DNA from: Bremia lactucae
Lineage: Eukaryota > Oomycota > Peronosporomycetes > Peronosporales > Peronosporaceae
Reading direction: 5' to 3'
Assembly: GCF_004359215.1 (NCBI RefSeq)
Contig: NC_090611.1
Span: 2,230,267-2,291,750 of the forward strand
DNA: 61,484 nucleotides
In this document: piece after piece, positions 52,984-61,484 of the stretch
Layout: every line of letters begins with the position of its first letter
Position numbering within the stretch: position 1 is the first letter of the stretch
Notes under the pieces: model-generated
What the model saw: only the letters and a program-made list of their open reading frames with translations
Told to the model about the DNA's origin: nothing
The model's database searches: none
Translations under genes and position numbers: made by a program

Positions 52984-55194
52984 ATGTACCACAACAACGG
53001 TTCCCCAACCGCCATTACATGGAGGAATTTTGGTGTCACGAATTTTAATGAGCGAATTAAATTTCAGATTTTGGCTTCTTTGTGGCTACACTTAATTCAA
53101 TCTTTTTACTTTCTGCCAATTTCGATGGACTCGACACCGTTTATCCGCGGCACCTGGAATGTTACCAAGCATGCAGTTGCGTGGGCCTCAAGCTCATTAC
53201 TGTTGCTGTGGTTATTACACTCTCGATCAATGTCCACGACAAGCGACAATTCGTTTCTAGCTCAGCAGCTACTGCTGCAGTTTGTGCTGCATGTATCCAT
53301 TACAAGACGCTTCAAATTCGATCTGCAACCCGCTCTTTTATATGCCATGCACCAAACGGCGAACATTTGTCTAATAGTACTGGCACTTCGTCACTTTGGT
53401 TTGCTCTTTGCGTTCTTACTGCAACACGTGGAAATGCTACTGATGCAAGTCAAGCAGTGGTTGGACACGAAAGAAAGAATAGGCGCTCTGCTGCTACTTC
53501 TGGGCCACGTGCTGGTGGCGGGTATCAACGCTAACGAATACGGGGCATTAATGTACAGTTTGCTCTTGCTAGGGGCAGCACTTGGACTACAATTAGCCGC
53601 TCAGTCGCCCATGCTCCGAGCCGGCGGCAAAGTTTCACCGCCCTCCATTGCCGGTATTATGGTAGTTGCTGTTGTGCTGGTGCTCCTGATGCCCAAAATC
53701 TCAATCTCTTTTCAATATACTCCCTTTCAACAAACGGTTCAGGACGGAGGCATCAAGGGCACGTCTGTTTGGTATATTTGCCTTATTGCTATCGCTCTGA
53801 GTCACTTTGGAGTTGTTTGTCTTGAAAAAAAGAAGAAGTTTCTCTCGTCACGGGGTCAAGCAAAAAATCAGCTAATCTACTCTTTCACGGGAATGACGCT
53901 GGCCAATTTTTTTATAATTTTGGAATTTGGCTGGTTCCGCGGCTTAATGAATGCTCTCGCTTGTACTCCAATACTTTACTTTTTCGTAAACCAGTGGCAA
54001 CGCATCACCACCTCATTTCGTGGCAAAGATAGGGTGTATCAATGTGGTTATGAAAACGAGACTGAAAATAGCGGACTGGGTAAACTTGCGGCGAAGGTGC
54101 TTGCCGTGCTGTGGAGAAGGCGTGCCTCACGTCAAATGCTCATGTTCCTATCGATTAACATTGCCTTTATGTTTGTAGAACTTGGTGTCGGTCTGTATAC
54201 AAATTCCTTGGGGCTTTTGGGGGATGCAGGGCACATGCTATTTGACAATGGCGCCCTTTTTATTGGCCTCGTTGCCTCTTACATTGGACAATTGCCACCT
54301 AACGCAAATTTCACGTACGGATATGGTCGCGTAGAGGTTCTATCGGGATTTTTAAATTCGTTGCTGCTGCTGGTGGTCTCATTTCGTCTTATAATCGAAG
54401 CAGCATCGCGATTCAGCGATCCACCCGAGGTCACAAAAGACCATTTGCTGCTAACGTCAATTGTCGGTTTGCTCGTTAATTTAGTGGGCCTCTTTTTCTT
54501 TCATGATCATGTGCATGGTCACAGCCACGGTCATGATAGCACTTATGGGAACTGTGGCAGCGGACACGGTCATAGTCATAGTCATCGTGAAGCACACGGT
54601 GGAGATGTCTCCGAAGTTGGTACAAATAGTAACATGTATGGCGTTTACCTCCACGTGATGGCAGATACGCTGGGCAGTTTGGGTGTGATAGTCTCGTCAG
54701 GATTAATTGAGTTGTATGATTGGCATGTTGCTGACTCGGTGTCGTCTGCACTCATTTCGCTTCTAATTTTGGGGAGCACATTTCCTTTACTTCGTGACAC
54801 CGCACGCCAATTACTACAGGGCGCTCCATTAGAATTACAAGATAGCGTGAATGCAGCTTTACATGAGATTCAGACATCGATTTTAGGTGTGGAACGTATT
54901 GCGCTGTGGAATATCTGGCACCACGCTGGAAGCATTTGTGTTGCGACATTACATCTTGAAGTTGCCACCTCGGCAGATGAGCAACGAATACTGCAGCAGA
55001 CGCGAAGTGTCTTTAGGCGTCATGCCCAGCTCGACAAGTTCTTGTCCGTTCAGATTTTAAAGCCTCAGATGATGTTCGCAAGTAAAGTTATGAAGACTGA
55101 GCATGCTACTATTAATATTGGATGCAGCGCAAATTACGAACAAAATAGTGGAGGTAAGTCCACGTATGAAATCCACGCAGATTATGGCATCTAG
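52984..55194 (+). CDS. ZnT5/Msc2-like zinc transporter (cation diffusion facilitator)
   Basis: A single open frame of 736 residues. The N-terminal half (about 60-350) is a series of hydrophobic segments, as in the long ZnT5/Msc2 type, which has extra membrane segments before the transport domain. The CDF domain starts near 380. The metal site is visible as H417-x3-D421 (HMLFD) and H557-x3-D561 (HVMAD). Between them lies a His-rich cytosolic loop at about 507-545 (HDHVHGHSHGHD). A soluble C-terminal domain follows. By family knowledge it exchanges zinc for protons into the early secretory pathway. Human ZnT5 is 765 residues, so the length fits. The start at 52984 is the first Met; M48 is an alternative. 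A strong splice donor (GGAG|GTAAGT, 55154) near the end could lead to a different short C-terminus. Confidence 0.9.
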   Translation: MYHNNGSPTAITWRNFGVTNFNERIKFQILASLWLHLIQSFYFLPISMDSTPFIRGTWNVTKHAVAWASSSLLLLWLLHSRSMSTTSDNSFLAQQLLLQFVLHVSITRRFKFDLQPALLYAMHQTANICLIVLALRHFGLLFAFLLQHVEMLLMQVKQWLDTKERIGALLLLLGHVLVAGINANEYGALMYSLLLLGAALGLQLAAQSPMLRAGGKVSPPSIAGIMVVAVVLVLLMPKISISFQYTPFQQTVQDGGIKGTSVWYICLIAIALSHFGVVCLEKKKKFLSSRGQAKNQLIYSFTGMTLANFFIILEFGWFRGLMNALACTPILYFFVNQWQRITTSFRGKDRVYQCGYENETENSGLGKLAAKVLAVLWRRRASRQMLMFLSINIAFMFVELGVGLYTNSLGLLGDAGHMLFDNGALFIGLVASYIGQLPPNANFTYGYGRVEVLSGFLNSLLLLVVSFRLIIEAASRFSDPPEVTKDHLLLTSIVGLLVNLVGLFFFHDHVHGHSHGHDSTYGNCGSGHGHSHSHREAHGGDVSEVGTNSNMYGVYLHVMADTLGSLGVIVSSGLIELYDWHVADSVSSALISLLILGSTFPLLRDTARQLLQGAPLELQDSVNAALHEIQTSILGVERIALWNIWHHAGSICVATLHLEVATSADEQRILQQTRSVFRRHAQLDKFLSVQILKPQMMFASKVMKTEHATINIGCSANYEQNSGGKSTYEIHADYGI

Positions 55195-56760
55195 CTGCCA
55201 TGTCCAAACATTTATCCAAAATTGCCTGCATCTTATTCGTGGAGCTTTTATGATAATCCTGAAAATTACCATGACCTCGCTACAGTCGCCATTGGTGTCC
55301 CATTCTGAATGCAGCATGACCATAACTTCCAGTCGACCTCAATTTGTTCATGCTACATCTGCTCCTCGCTTCGTCCTTGTTCGCACGTCCAGCGACATCA
55401 GGAGTCTAATACCACAAAATCTATGATGTCAGGCTTTACCTAGAAAGGAATGAGTCATGAACGCTATGGTGGAGAAGTAAAATTTTAGGCTCAGCGTCGT
55501 GATTCACAAACAACATCATTATGCTTGGCAATAAATATGAGCGACGGTCGTCAAGCAGGTGATGCTTTGATTTTAACTCTCAAAACGCGAGCACCGCAAC
55601 TAAAAAACAGTCTGATTTACTTTTGACAAAAAGTTTGGATCACACGCGTGCACGAAGACGTGCCAATTCTGCAACGGATGGCGTTTAAATACTTTCAATG
55701 ATATTTTAAGGCATTTATTTTAAAGCAAAATGCCACTGCTTTTCTGCAGTTGTTTCTCTAGCAAACGCAATTAGGGTGGATCGTAAAATAGTTTCGCGCA
55801 TCGAAAGCAAAAAGAGTCGACAATTGTAGCAAGCTAGTGTCATTTTTTACATCGTGCCAAAGACTTTTTTTGTCGGTCAATGTATTACACTTCAACGATC
55901 GATTTGTGTCGACCAAACGTTGAGACAACCTTAACAAACTTTGAGACGAACGTGGGATGTGCTTGAATCAACAGAGTTTAGGAAATCGACGAGCCGCCAG
56001 CGGCTCGCGTAAAATTTGGTAACCCCTGCAAGCAAAATCTGATGCTAGCAGAACGTCATACTTTTCTTGAAATTTGAATCTTAGCTACGAGGCAGTTGGG
56101 ACGCGAGCTGCACAAGCGCTTCATCTTGCTCGTTTTTGGTAGACGTGAATTCTAGAACAGCTATAAGTTGTAAAAAGACTAGCAATTGAAGAAAGGTGCT
56201 ACCGTCGCGGTATGTCGGTATACCACACTCGAATTCGTCATTTCCGCCCTAGCGCATGATAAAAGTATTCCTTATCGAGTATTAGCGCTAAAAATTGCTG
56301 GGACCTTCATATCACATCTGATACATTTGGGACGTGTCCGCGAATGCAGCTTGCGCTATTCCAGTACGAAATTCATAGAGAATTGTTGAAACAGGAACGG
56401 CTTACACCACCTGCGTCTTTTTGCAGTTGTGTCTAAGTACAACTGTATTACTACAAGCGCTTTACATCATCTATTTTCATCTACCTGCGCAAAATAAATT
56501 GCTGATTGCTGTCCTTGTCATCAGATTCGATGATGATGCTGAAGCACAGAAAATTTCAAACTATAGCTTTCGTGTTATCCATATCAGACCTAAAGACATG
56601 CGTGTCGGACAACATGAAAGGCCAAAATTCTACAAAATCGTAAGAATAAGTCGTACATAGACATGAAAGCTTTTGCAAGTTCGGCAGCAAATAATGGATG
56701 AGTCTCTTTCAGCTTTAAAAGCAAACAAAACAGCCGTGATAAAGCGACGACGTAGGAATC
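55195..56760. other. Intergenic region, no recognised gene
   Basis: Only short ORFs without recognisable domains. A frame open from 55103 to 55426 overlaps the transporter end and could be an alternative 3' exon. A stretch near 56186-56390 is open for 67 codons but matches nothing I know. It would contain the 3' ends of the two convergent genes. Confidence 0.5.
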
Positions 56761-58829
56761 TTACAAATCTTCATTGTTCGAGTCATCTGTAACTCCCATA
56801 CTTGTATTTTGCTGGTCAGCCCACGCTTGAATCACGGCCAAAAGTGCACCGACGCCTTATGGCAAGATTCAAATAAGACGGTTAGTTTACATATTGGCAT
56901 TACATTTGCATGCGCTGCTAACTTACTGTCACCAAAGTTAAACTTATCAGCACCTGCGGCAGGATCCAGTCCAAAATTGGCCACAACAGTATAGAATGCA
57001 TTTGAGTGCAGAGCATTTACAAGAGATCCTATGCTTTGTCGCAATTGAGGCGATCGCAGCTTTACGAGCATCCACCAGTTAATTGCATCAATAAAGGTCA
57101 GTCATCGTTTATTAAGCTTGGCACAATCTCACCGTTGCACTCAGCTCGGCTGAAGTTTGAGAGCCTTCAGGTAAGTGTGGAAGTAATGCTTCCACGCATG
57201 CTGGGTCGTTAAGGATACTTATTAAATTGTCAGCATTCAGCAATTTGTTCAACGATACAGATTTCGGTTGCTGTGATAATGACCATTAAATCTAGATCAG
57301 ACATTTTGATAGCTAAACATTTAAACAATGCGACGAATCAAACCGCAAGATGCTTAAATGAAGCCATCGCGCGCTGAAGGTCTTCTTTTGTAAGTATTCC
57401 AGCAGCACCAGTTGCAGATGTGGCTTGTGAAGTATGTGTTGAAGTAGTTGAATTCGAGCTGGGCAAAGCTGCAGAGTTTCACATGACCGACAAAGGGTAA
57501 AGTCAGATTTAAGCTGCATATCAATGCATCAATAAGTAGGACTTGTAGATACTGCAGGACTATGGCTTGTGAGCCTAGCAGCAAACAACCATTGTAAGAG
57601 ATATTCTAAATCTAATGAAATAGTCGAAGATACGTGGAAGACTTCAACTTACGTGGCAAAGGAGTCAGAAGCGAACGATGTAAAACTTTGTTACGTAGTT
57701 ACACGCTACCTACCCACAAGGGTACAAGCCTTCCGTTTCATCTTCACCCAGGTGGCACCCTACGAAGGAGTGTCCATGTCGCCTCCACCATTGCCGCTGC
57801 TATCATTCCCGCCATGGTCCGCAGGTCTGTTGCTATTGTTTGAATCACCTGCTGCAGCGTTGTCTCTGCTAGCGTTGGTACTTCCTCCATCGCGCATACT
57901 TTCCTCAATCGCTAAGCGAAGCAGCTCATCCTCATCCATCTCATCCACTTCCATGCTTGCAACATCGTGTTCGTGCTGCGTGGACGCCGTGGTTGCAGCG
58001 GCCGAGCTACCACCTCCGTTATGCGACGCCTGAGACGATGACACGGCAGATGTGGCAGGAGACGAAACTGCTGACTGGGCGCCCGCAGGCAGCCCCATAT
58101 TTTGCAAAATATTTTGCAGCTCCGACATTTGCACAGCCTGGCCACTGCCCCCAGTGGCAGTGCGGCCCTCTCCAGCTCCCATGGCTCCCAACATCTGCAT
58201 GATGGCATTATGATCCAGCTGCACATTATTTCCAGGGACGCGACCACCGTCGCTACTAGCAACTGCTTGTGCATTATTCATGCAATCGTTAACCTTCTTA
58301 ACGAGCTCTTGATCACGTGTTGCGTCCTTATTCTACGGACAAGACAGTAGCAAGACATTCGCTTCGATAATGAAAAGGTTCACAGCTGAGCTACTTTTTA
58401 ACGCCAGCATACCTGCATCCAGAAAAAGAAGCGACGGGACGAATTCTTGTACTGCAAAATGTACACGCGATCGTCCGAGCGACCTGTTTCCACTTTGGCA
58501 AAGTGGGCGTCGTCCGGAAAGATAATAAAATCCTCAGGGCTAGCACCCGTCTGCCGATCTACCCACTGAAAGTGAAGTAGCTGGTCGTCTCCACGCGACA
58601 AGCACACTTTTCCTTTTTCCAGCTGAGGCGTCACCATAAACTTACCGTTGGTGGTTGGCTTGACCGTCATCTTGCCGGCGTTGAATGAGACCAGCTCATT
58701 CTAAAAAAAGCGAGAGTGTCAGATATTAAGTAGAAGAAACTAAATAATGATCGATAGAATGAATCACACCCGGCCAGCGGAATTCGGCGCGAAGACGTTG
58801 CCAAATTGCGGAAAGAGTGATGATGCCAT
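56761..58829 (-). CDS. RPN13: Proteasomal ubiquitin receptor Rpn13/ADRM1 (seven exons)
   Basis: My exon model on the minus strand is 58829-58770, 58700-58413, 58332-57849, 57468-57344, 57270-57133, 57059-56927 and 56855-56761. All junctions are GT-AG and phases agree, giving 440 residues. Residues about 17-125 form the Pru domain (YILQYKNSSRRFFFWMQ), which docks on Rpn2 and binds ubiquitin. Residues 250-264 match a ubiquitin-interacting motif (EDELLRLAIEESMRD). Residues about 325-425 are the DEUBAD domain (VEALLPHLPEG; RSPQLRQSIGSLVNAL), which binds and activates UCH37. Five introns are 69-80 bp and one is 380 bp; the donor and acceptor of the long one are the least certain. Reading exon 3 straight on would give a false stop at 57760 and lose DEUBAD. 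Human ADRM1 has 407 residues. The gene sits head to head with NEDP1. Confidence 0.9.
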
Positions 58830-58919
58830 TTGTTACGAGTATGCACAATGGGCGAAAAGATTTGGAACTCGATGAAAAAAAAAAGTATAATGTTATAATT
58901 TATTAACTCTTTTCAACCG
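58830..58919. promoter_or_regulatory. 90-bp shared divergent promoter of RPN13 and NEDP1
   Basis: The two start codons are 90 bases apart in opposite directions. The interval is AT-rich with an A-tract (58874-58884) and TATAATGTTATAATTTATTA. Both 5' UTRs must fit in it, so expression of the two genes is probably coupled. Confidence 0.65.
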
Positions 58920-59567
58920 ATGGCAAAACAGGTGCTTAATTACCATGACGTGCAGTTATACGAGTCGGATGTGGCGCTATTCGAAGGCCAGAAGTGGCTT
59001 AATGATAATGCCATAAACTTCTATCTACAGTATATTACACAAACAATAGCTCCAAGCGATGTACTGCTTATTGATCCGGCGGTGGTTTCGTGTCTCTTAT
59101 ATCAGTGCGAGGACGAGGAAGACTTTAAGGAGCTGGCAGCAGGCCTTTGTCTAAAAAGCAAGCGTATTTGTCTCATTCCGGTCAGCGATAATGATAGACT
59201 TGGCGGGGAAAGTAGTCACTGGTCATTGTTGCTCTACTGCGACGAAAATTTTAAACACTTTGACTCTATCTCGGGCTGCAACAAAAACTCAGCGAGGCGA
59301 ATTGCAAGATCTTTTATGCGCCTGCTGAAAATAATCGGTCGGTACGATGGTGTCGAAAATAATTTTCAAGTGAAGGAAGTACTAGATGCCCCGCAGCAGC
59401 AAAACAGCTACGATTGCGGTATGTACGTGATTTTGCTAGCCGAGTTTCTGACTCGCCAATACGCGGGCGAGATGGAGAAAATGTCAATGGAAATTTTTTT
59501 GACACCAGAAAAGGTGACGGGAATGCGACTGCGGATATCCAAACTCTTAAAAAAGTTGCAAGAGTGA
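58920..59567 (+). CDS. NEDP1: NEDD8-specific protease (NEDP1/SENP8, C48 family)
   Basis: A single frame of 215 residues, close to human SENP8 (212). The catalytic set is in place: His100 (SSHWSLLLY), Asp115 (KHFDSIS), Gln160 and Cys166 (QQQNSYDCGMYV). The N-terminal segment (LYESDVALFEGQKWLNDNAINFYLQYI) has the WLND feature of this family. By family knowledge it processes the NEDD8 precursor and removes NEDD8 from cullins and other proteins. The short length, without the large N-terminal extension of SUMO proteases, and the alignment over the full length favour NEDD8 rather than SUMO as substrate. The start is the first Met, 90 bp from RPN13. Confidence 0.92.
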   Translation: MAKQVLNYHDVQLYESDVALFEGQKWLNDNAINFYLQYITQTIAPSDVLLIDPAVVSCLLYQCEDEEDFKELAAGLCLKSKRICLIPVSDNDRLGGESSHWSLLLYCDENFKHFDSISGCNKNSARRIARSFMRLLKIIGRYDGVENNFQVKEVLDAPQQQNSYDCGMYVILLAEFLTRQYAGEMEKMSMEIFLTPEKVTGMRLRISKLLKKLQE

Positions 59568-59661
59568 AAATTGATCCTAACATTAATTGTTATTCATAAT
59601 TAATTTTGGGCGTTGATCTATACCCATCCCATTACCACCCCTCTTACTATATTAGGCAATA

Positions 59662-59832
59662 TGTAGCGGAGCTACCTCGCTCCTAAAGTCAGAGGAAGAC
59701 TTTCAGACTCAATGAGTCACTTAGTTCTATTGAACTAATGGGTTAAACAACTCGGGGAGTCGTACAAGCTATTAAAAGCTTAAGGAATCCTAGTTCAAGA
59801 GATTCAGGGGTTCGTAGAACCAAGTGGCAACT
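59662..59832 (+). repeat. Spacer repeat S upstream of a family A LTR
   Basis: It shares about 130 bp with 5341-5471 (opposite strand). It ends GTGGCAACT directly before TGTAACGGGC. GGCAACT and the AGTTGCC inside the LTR form an inverted repeat across the boundary. The 94 bases between NEDP1 and this repeat show nothing. Confidence 0.7.
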
Positions 59833-60385
59833 TGTAACGGGCTAAAGTTGCCCTAATGTTACACAGTCTCCGTTAAGTGTACTTGGTGTACTTAAGGGGA
59901 TGTCATTACTAAATAATAGTAATTAGACCCAGCACTCGGGTGTGGTGCACATTTGTCACCAACACTTGTGTATGTGATGCACATGGGTGCATTCACATTA
60001 GGAGGGATGACGCCCAGCGTCATCCGTGATGACGGCTAGCGTCATCCGTTACTCGAGATATCTGGAAAGATATGCTCGCAATACATATTAAGTGTTATCG
60101 ATAGAGATGACATTTTGATTGGTAAAAACAGGTATTTATATTTAATTCTATAAAATATAAATCAGTCTGAAAACTACTACCTACTTGGTAAGTGCGCACG
60201 AGGAGACGGATAACCGCTCCCGTGACGACAATTAATGAGAGTACTTAGTGTGTTGAGTGAGGTCGCTTACGCGCCCACCATAACTACCTCACTGCACGCA
60301 AGAGAAGCAGGTTAAACCGCTTCCTCGCTGTGCTAGGGTGTGTGTCTAAGTAGAGCGTGGCCGCATTGCGACGTGCCCGCCTACA
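59833..60385 (+). repeat. 5' LTR of a family A element
   Basis: 553 bp, TGTAACGGGC to GCCTACA. It is the best-preserved LTR of the family here, followed by primer site and an open gag. Confidence 0.88.
60005..60046. promoter_or_regulatory. Paired TGACG hairpins in the family A LTR
   Basis: A perfect 9-bp inverted repeat (GGATGACGC, CCA, GCGTCATCC; 60005-60025) is followed by a 7-bp one (GATGACG, GCTAG, CGTCATC; 60028-60046). The LTRs at 3160 and 31447 have both units; the one at 44007 has one. Confidence 0.6.
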
Positions 60386-60387
60386 CT

Positions 60388-60405
60388 TGGTAGCACTTGA
60401 AATCC
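60388..60405 (+). promoter_or_regulatory. tRNA primer-binding site of family A
   Basis: TGGTAGCACTTGAAATCC, two bases after the LTR end. Confidence 0.72.
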
Positions 60406-60441
60406 TTCCCACGACCCGCATCTCTGCGTGTGTACGTGAGG

Positions 60442-61484
60442 ATGAGCCTCAATATTGATTGGGCTCATTTTCCCCACCTCTCCGAACATCATCGGGAGGT
60501 GGCAGGGCTAATGGCGCAGGGACTTGGTGAACAAGCCCTGGCCAGGCTCCTGGGTAGTCCTCCTGAGCAACATGTTGCTCAGTTGGAGCAGTTTGAGGCA
60601 TTCGTGCTCGGACAGCGGAGGGCCGCGTCCGAGGCACAGAGCCATGCTGCGGCGGAGTCCGTCACTCAGACTCAGGATGAGCTGAGGCATGAGCAGGCTC
60701 GGAGCGAGGCTCTCAACAGGACTGTTGAGATGCTCTCTGCCCGGCCGCATCAGCCGAGGCCCATTCGGATGGACCCGCCCAAGTTCGATGGAACTGCGGC
60801 GCACACGATTGTCCACTGGCTTTTAGCCGTGGAGCAATGTGGTGTCGCCCAGCTCATCGAGGACGACAGCCGGATGGTGTCGTACGCTATGTCGCATCTG
60901 CGCGGTAAGGCCTCAGAGTGGGCTTACTCGGCGCTTATGGCGGACAGAAAAGCGTTCCCCTCATGGGCGATCTTTAAGGATAAGATTCGCGCCATGTACC
61001 AGCCGCCGAACAACGAAGTGTTGCTTCAGGCGCGCTTCTTTGGGGCGCGACAGGCGAAGCGATCTCTGCAAGAGTATGTGCAAGAGATGCGCTCGCTGTC
61101 CGCATCCATAACCGTAGGTCCGATTCCGGAGCACATTAAGGTGCCCACGTTTATGAACGGACTACGGCATGGCCCATCGCGACAGGCCCTTTTCAGAAAG
61201 GTGCCGTCGACGATGGAAGAGGCAATCCAAATTGCCTTAGTTGAGGAGCAATCCTACAACAGTGCCTCGGCGACAGCTTGGTATAAGCCGTCGGCCGAGA
61301 GGACAGATGCCACTCCTATGGAGTTGGGCAATGCAGACGTGGTCTGTTTTAAATGCGGCAAGCGCGGCCATATGATGGCTCGCTGCTATGCCAGGGTCCC
61401 TGCTGGGGCAAAAATGCCCAGCAAGAGGACTCCCTTCCCAAAGGGCGATGGCAAGAACCAGCGTGCGAGACGCATGAGTTCTGC
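60442..61484 (+). CDS. Family A gag, open to the window edge (partial)
   Basis: From ATG 60442 the frame stays open for 347 codons and leaves the window without a stop. An in-frame TAG at 60391 lies upstream and no earlier Met is available. The N-terminal part is helical (SEHHREV; QHVAQLEQFEAFVLGQRR), with an Ala/Glu-rich stretch. The capsid follows from about residue 110 (MDPPKFDGTAAHTIVHWLLA; LLQARFFGARQAKRSLQEY). The nucleocapsid knuckle is C-FK-C-GKRG-H-MMAR-C (from 61349), a complete CCHC, and a Lys/Arg-rich tail follows. It would package element RNA. It is the only gag in the window without a break, which suggests a recent insertion next to NEDP1. Confidence 0.9.
   Translation, partial: MSLNIDWAHFPHLSEHHREVAGLMAQGLGEQALARLLGSPPEQHVAQLEQFEAFVLGQRRAASEAQSHAAAESVTQTQDELRHEQARSEALNRTVEMLSARPHQPRPIRMDPPKFDGTAAHTIVHWLLAVEQCGVAQLIEDDSRMVSYAMSHLRGKASEWAYSALMADRKAFPSWAIFKDKIRAMYQPPNNEVLLQARFFGARQAKRSLQEYVQEMRSLSASITVGPIPEHIKVPTFMNGLRHGPSRQALFRKVPSTMEEAIQIALVEEQSYNSASATAWYKPSAERTDATPMELGNADVVCFKCGKRGHMMARCYARVPAGAKMPSKRTPFPKGDGKNQRARRMSS

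Noticed and set aside
54476..54751. Minus-strand frame with many His codons
   Set aside because: Reverse of the His-rich loop of the zinc transporter.
56186..56660. Two short plus-strand frames as small genes
   Set aside because: No domain, signal or context, and they lie in the 3' flank of RPN13.
57569..58033. Plus-strand 154-codon frame rich in Ser and Leu
   Set aside because: Shadow of RPN13 exon 3, composition-driven and without domain.
57760..58281. A 173-codon frame as a complete gene ending at 57760
   Set aside because: It is exon 3 of RPN13 read through the donor at 57848. The DEUBAD exons downstream on the same strand fit in phase.
59662..59670. TGTAGCGGAG as the true start of the family A LTR
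   Set aside because: The copies at 2990 and 31310 start at TGTA(G/A)CG followed by the LTR body without this 170-bp stretch, so it is outside the LTR.

Overview
The window looks like a repeat-rich stretch of an oomycete genome (a Phytophthora or downy-mildew type organism is my inference). The reasons are the mass of degenerate Ty3/gypsy (Metaviridae) LTR elements with chromodomains, plus a small island of intron-poor or short-intron host genes whose proteins are ordinary eukaryotic ones. There are no bacterial operons, CRISPR arrays or recognisable RNA genes.

Layout. About 1-52.7 kb and 59.7-61.5 kb are nested, mostly broken LTR retrotransposons of two families, called A and B here. Family A has an LTR of about 0.53-0.55 kb (TGTAACGGGC...CTACA), a gag with a CCHC knuckle, a DSG protease, RT, RNase H, integrase and chromodomain. 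Family B has an LTR of about 0.48-0.51 kb (TGTAACGGGG...CCCCGTTACA), a gag with its own CCHC knuckle, a DCG-type protease, RT, RNase H, integrase with a GPY/F module, and chromodomain. Both families start reverse transcription from a site beginning TGGTAGCACTT directly after the LTR. In both, the stretch between the chromodomain end of pol and the 3' LTR carries a further ORF on the opposite strand, convergent with pol. In family B this antisense ORF runs back across the chromodomain and ends inside the integrase GPY/F codons. Its product is low-complexity at the N-terminus, then carries an APEKKP motif, a long coiled coil and a basic KKPRT tail. This is the most unusual thing in the window.

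Region by region: 0-9.35 kb, family A pieces, two LTR B copies and three copies of the family A antisense ORF; 9.45-25.9 kb, three family B units fused in opposing orientations; 25.9-31.3 kb, a shortened but complete family B element on the minus strand with both LTRs; 31.3-37.7 kb, a family A element carrying a 590-bp internal tandem duplication; 37.7-44.0 kb, a family B element; 44.0-48.3 kb, a family A element with a 0.6-kb internal inversion, fused at 48.3 kb to family B pol that runs to an LTR at 52.6 kb.

The host island (52.98-59.57 kb) holds three apparently intact genes: a ZnT5/Msc2-like zinc transporter (+); RPN13/ADRM1, the proteasomal ubiquitin receptor (-), which I model as seven exons and 440 residues with Pru, UIM and DEUBAD modules; and a NEDP1/SENP8-type NEDD8 protease (+). 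The last two diverge from a 90-bp shared promoter, and both act in ubiquitin/NEDD8 turnover. Just past NEDP1, a family A element with a gag ORF open to the window edge is the best preserved, and so probably youngest, insertion.
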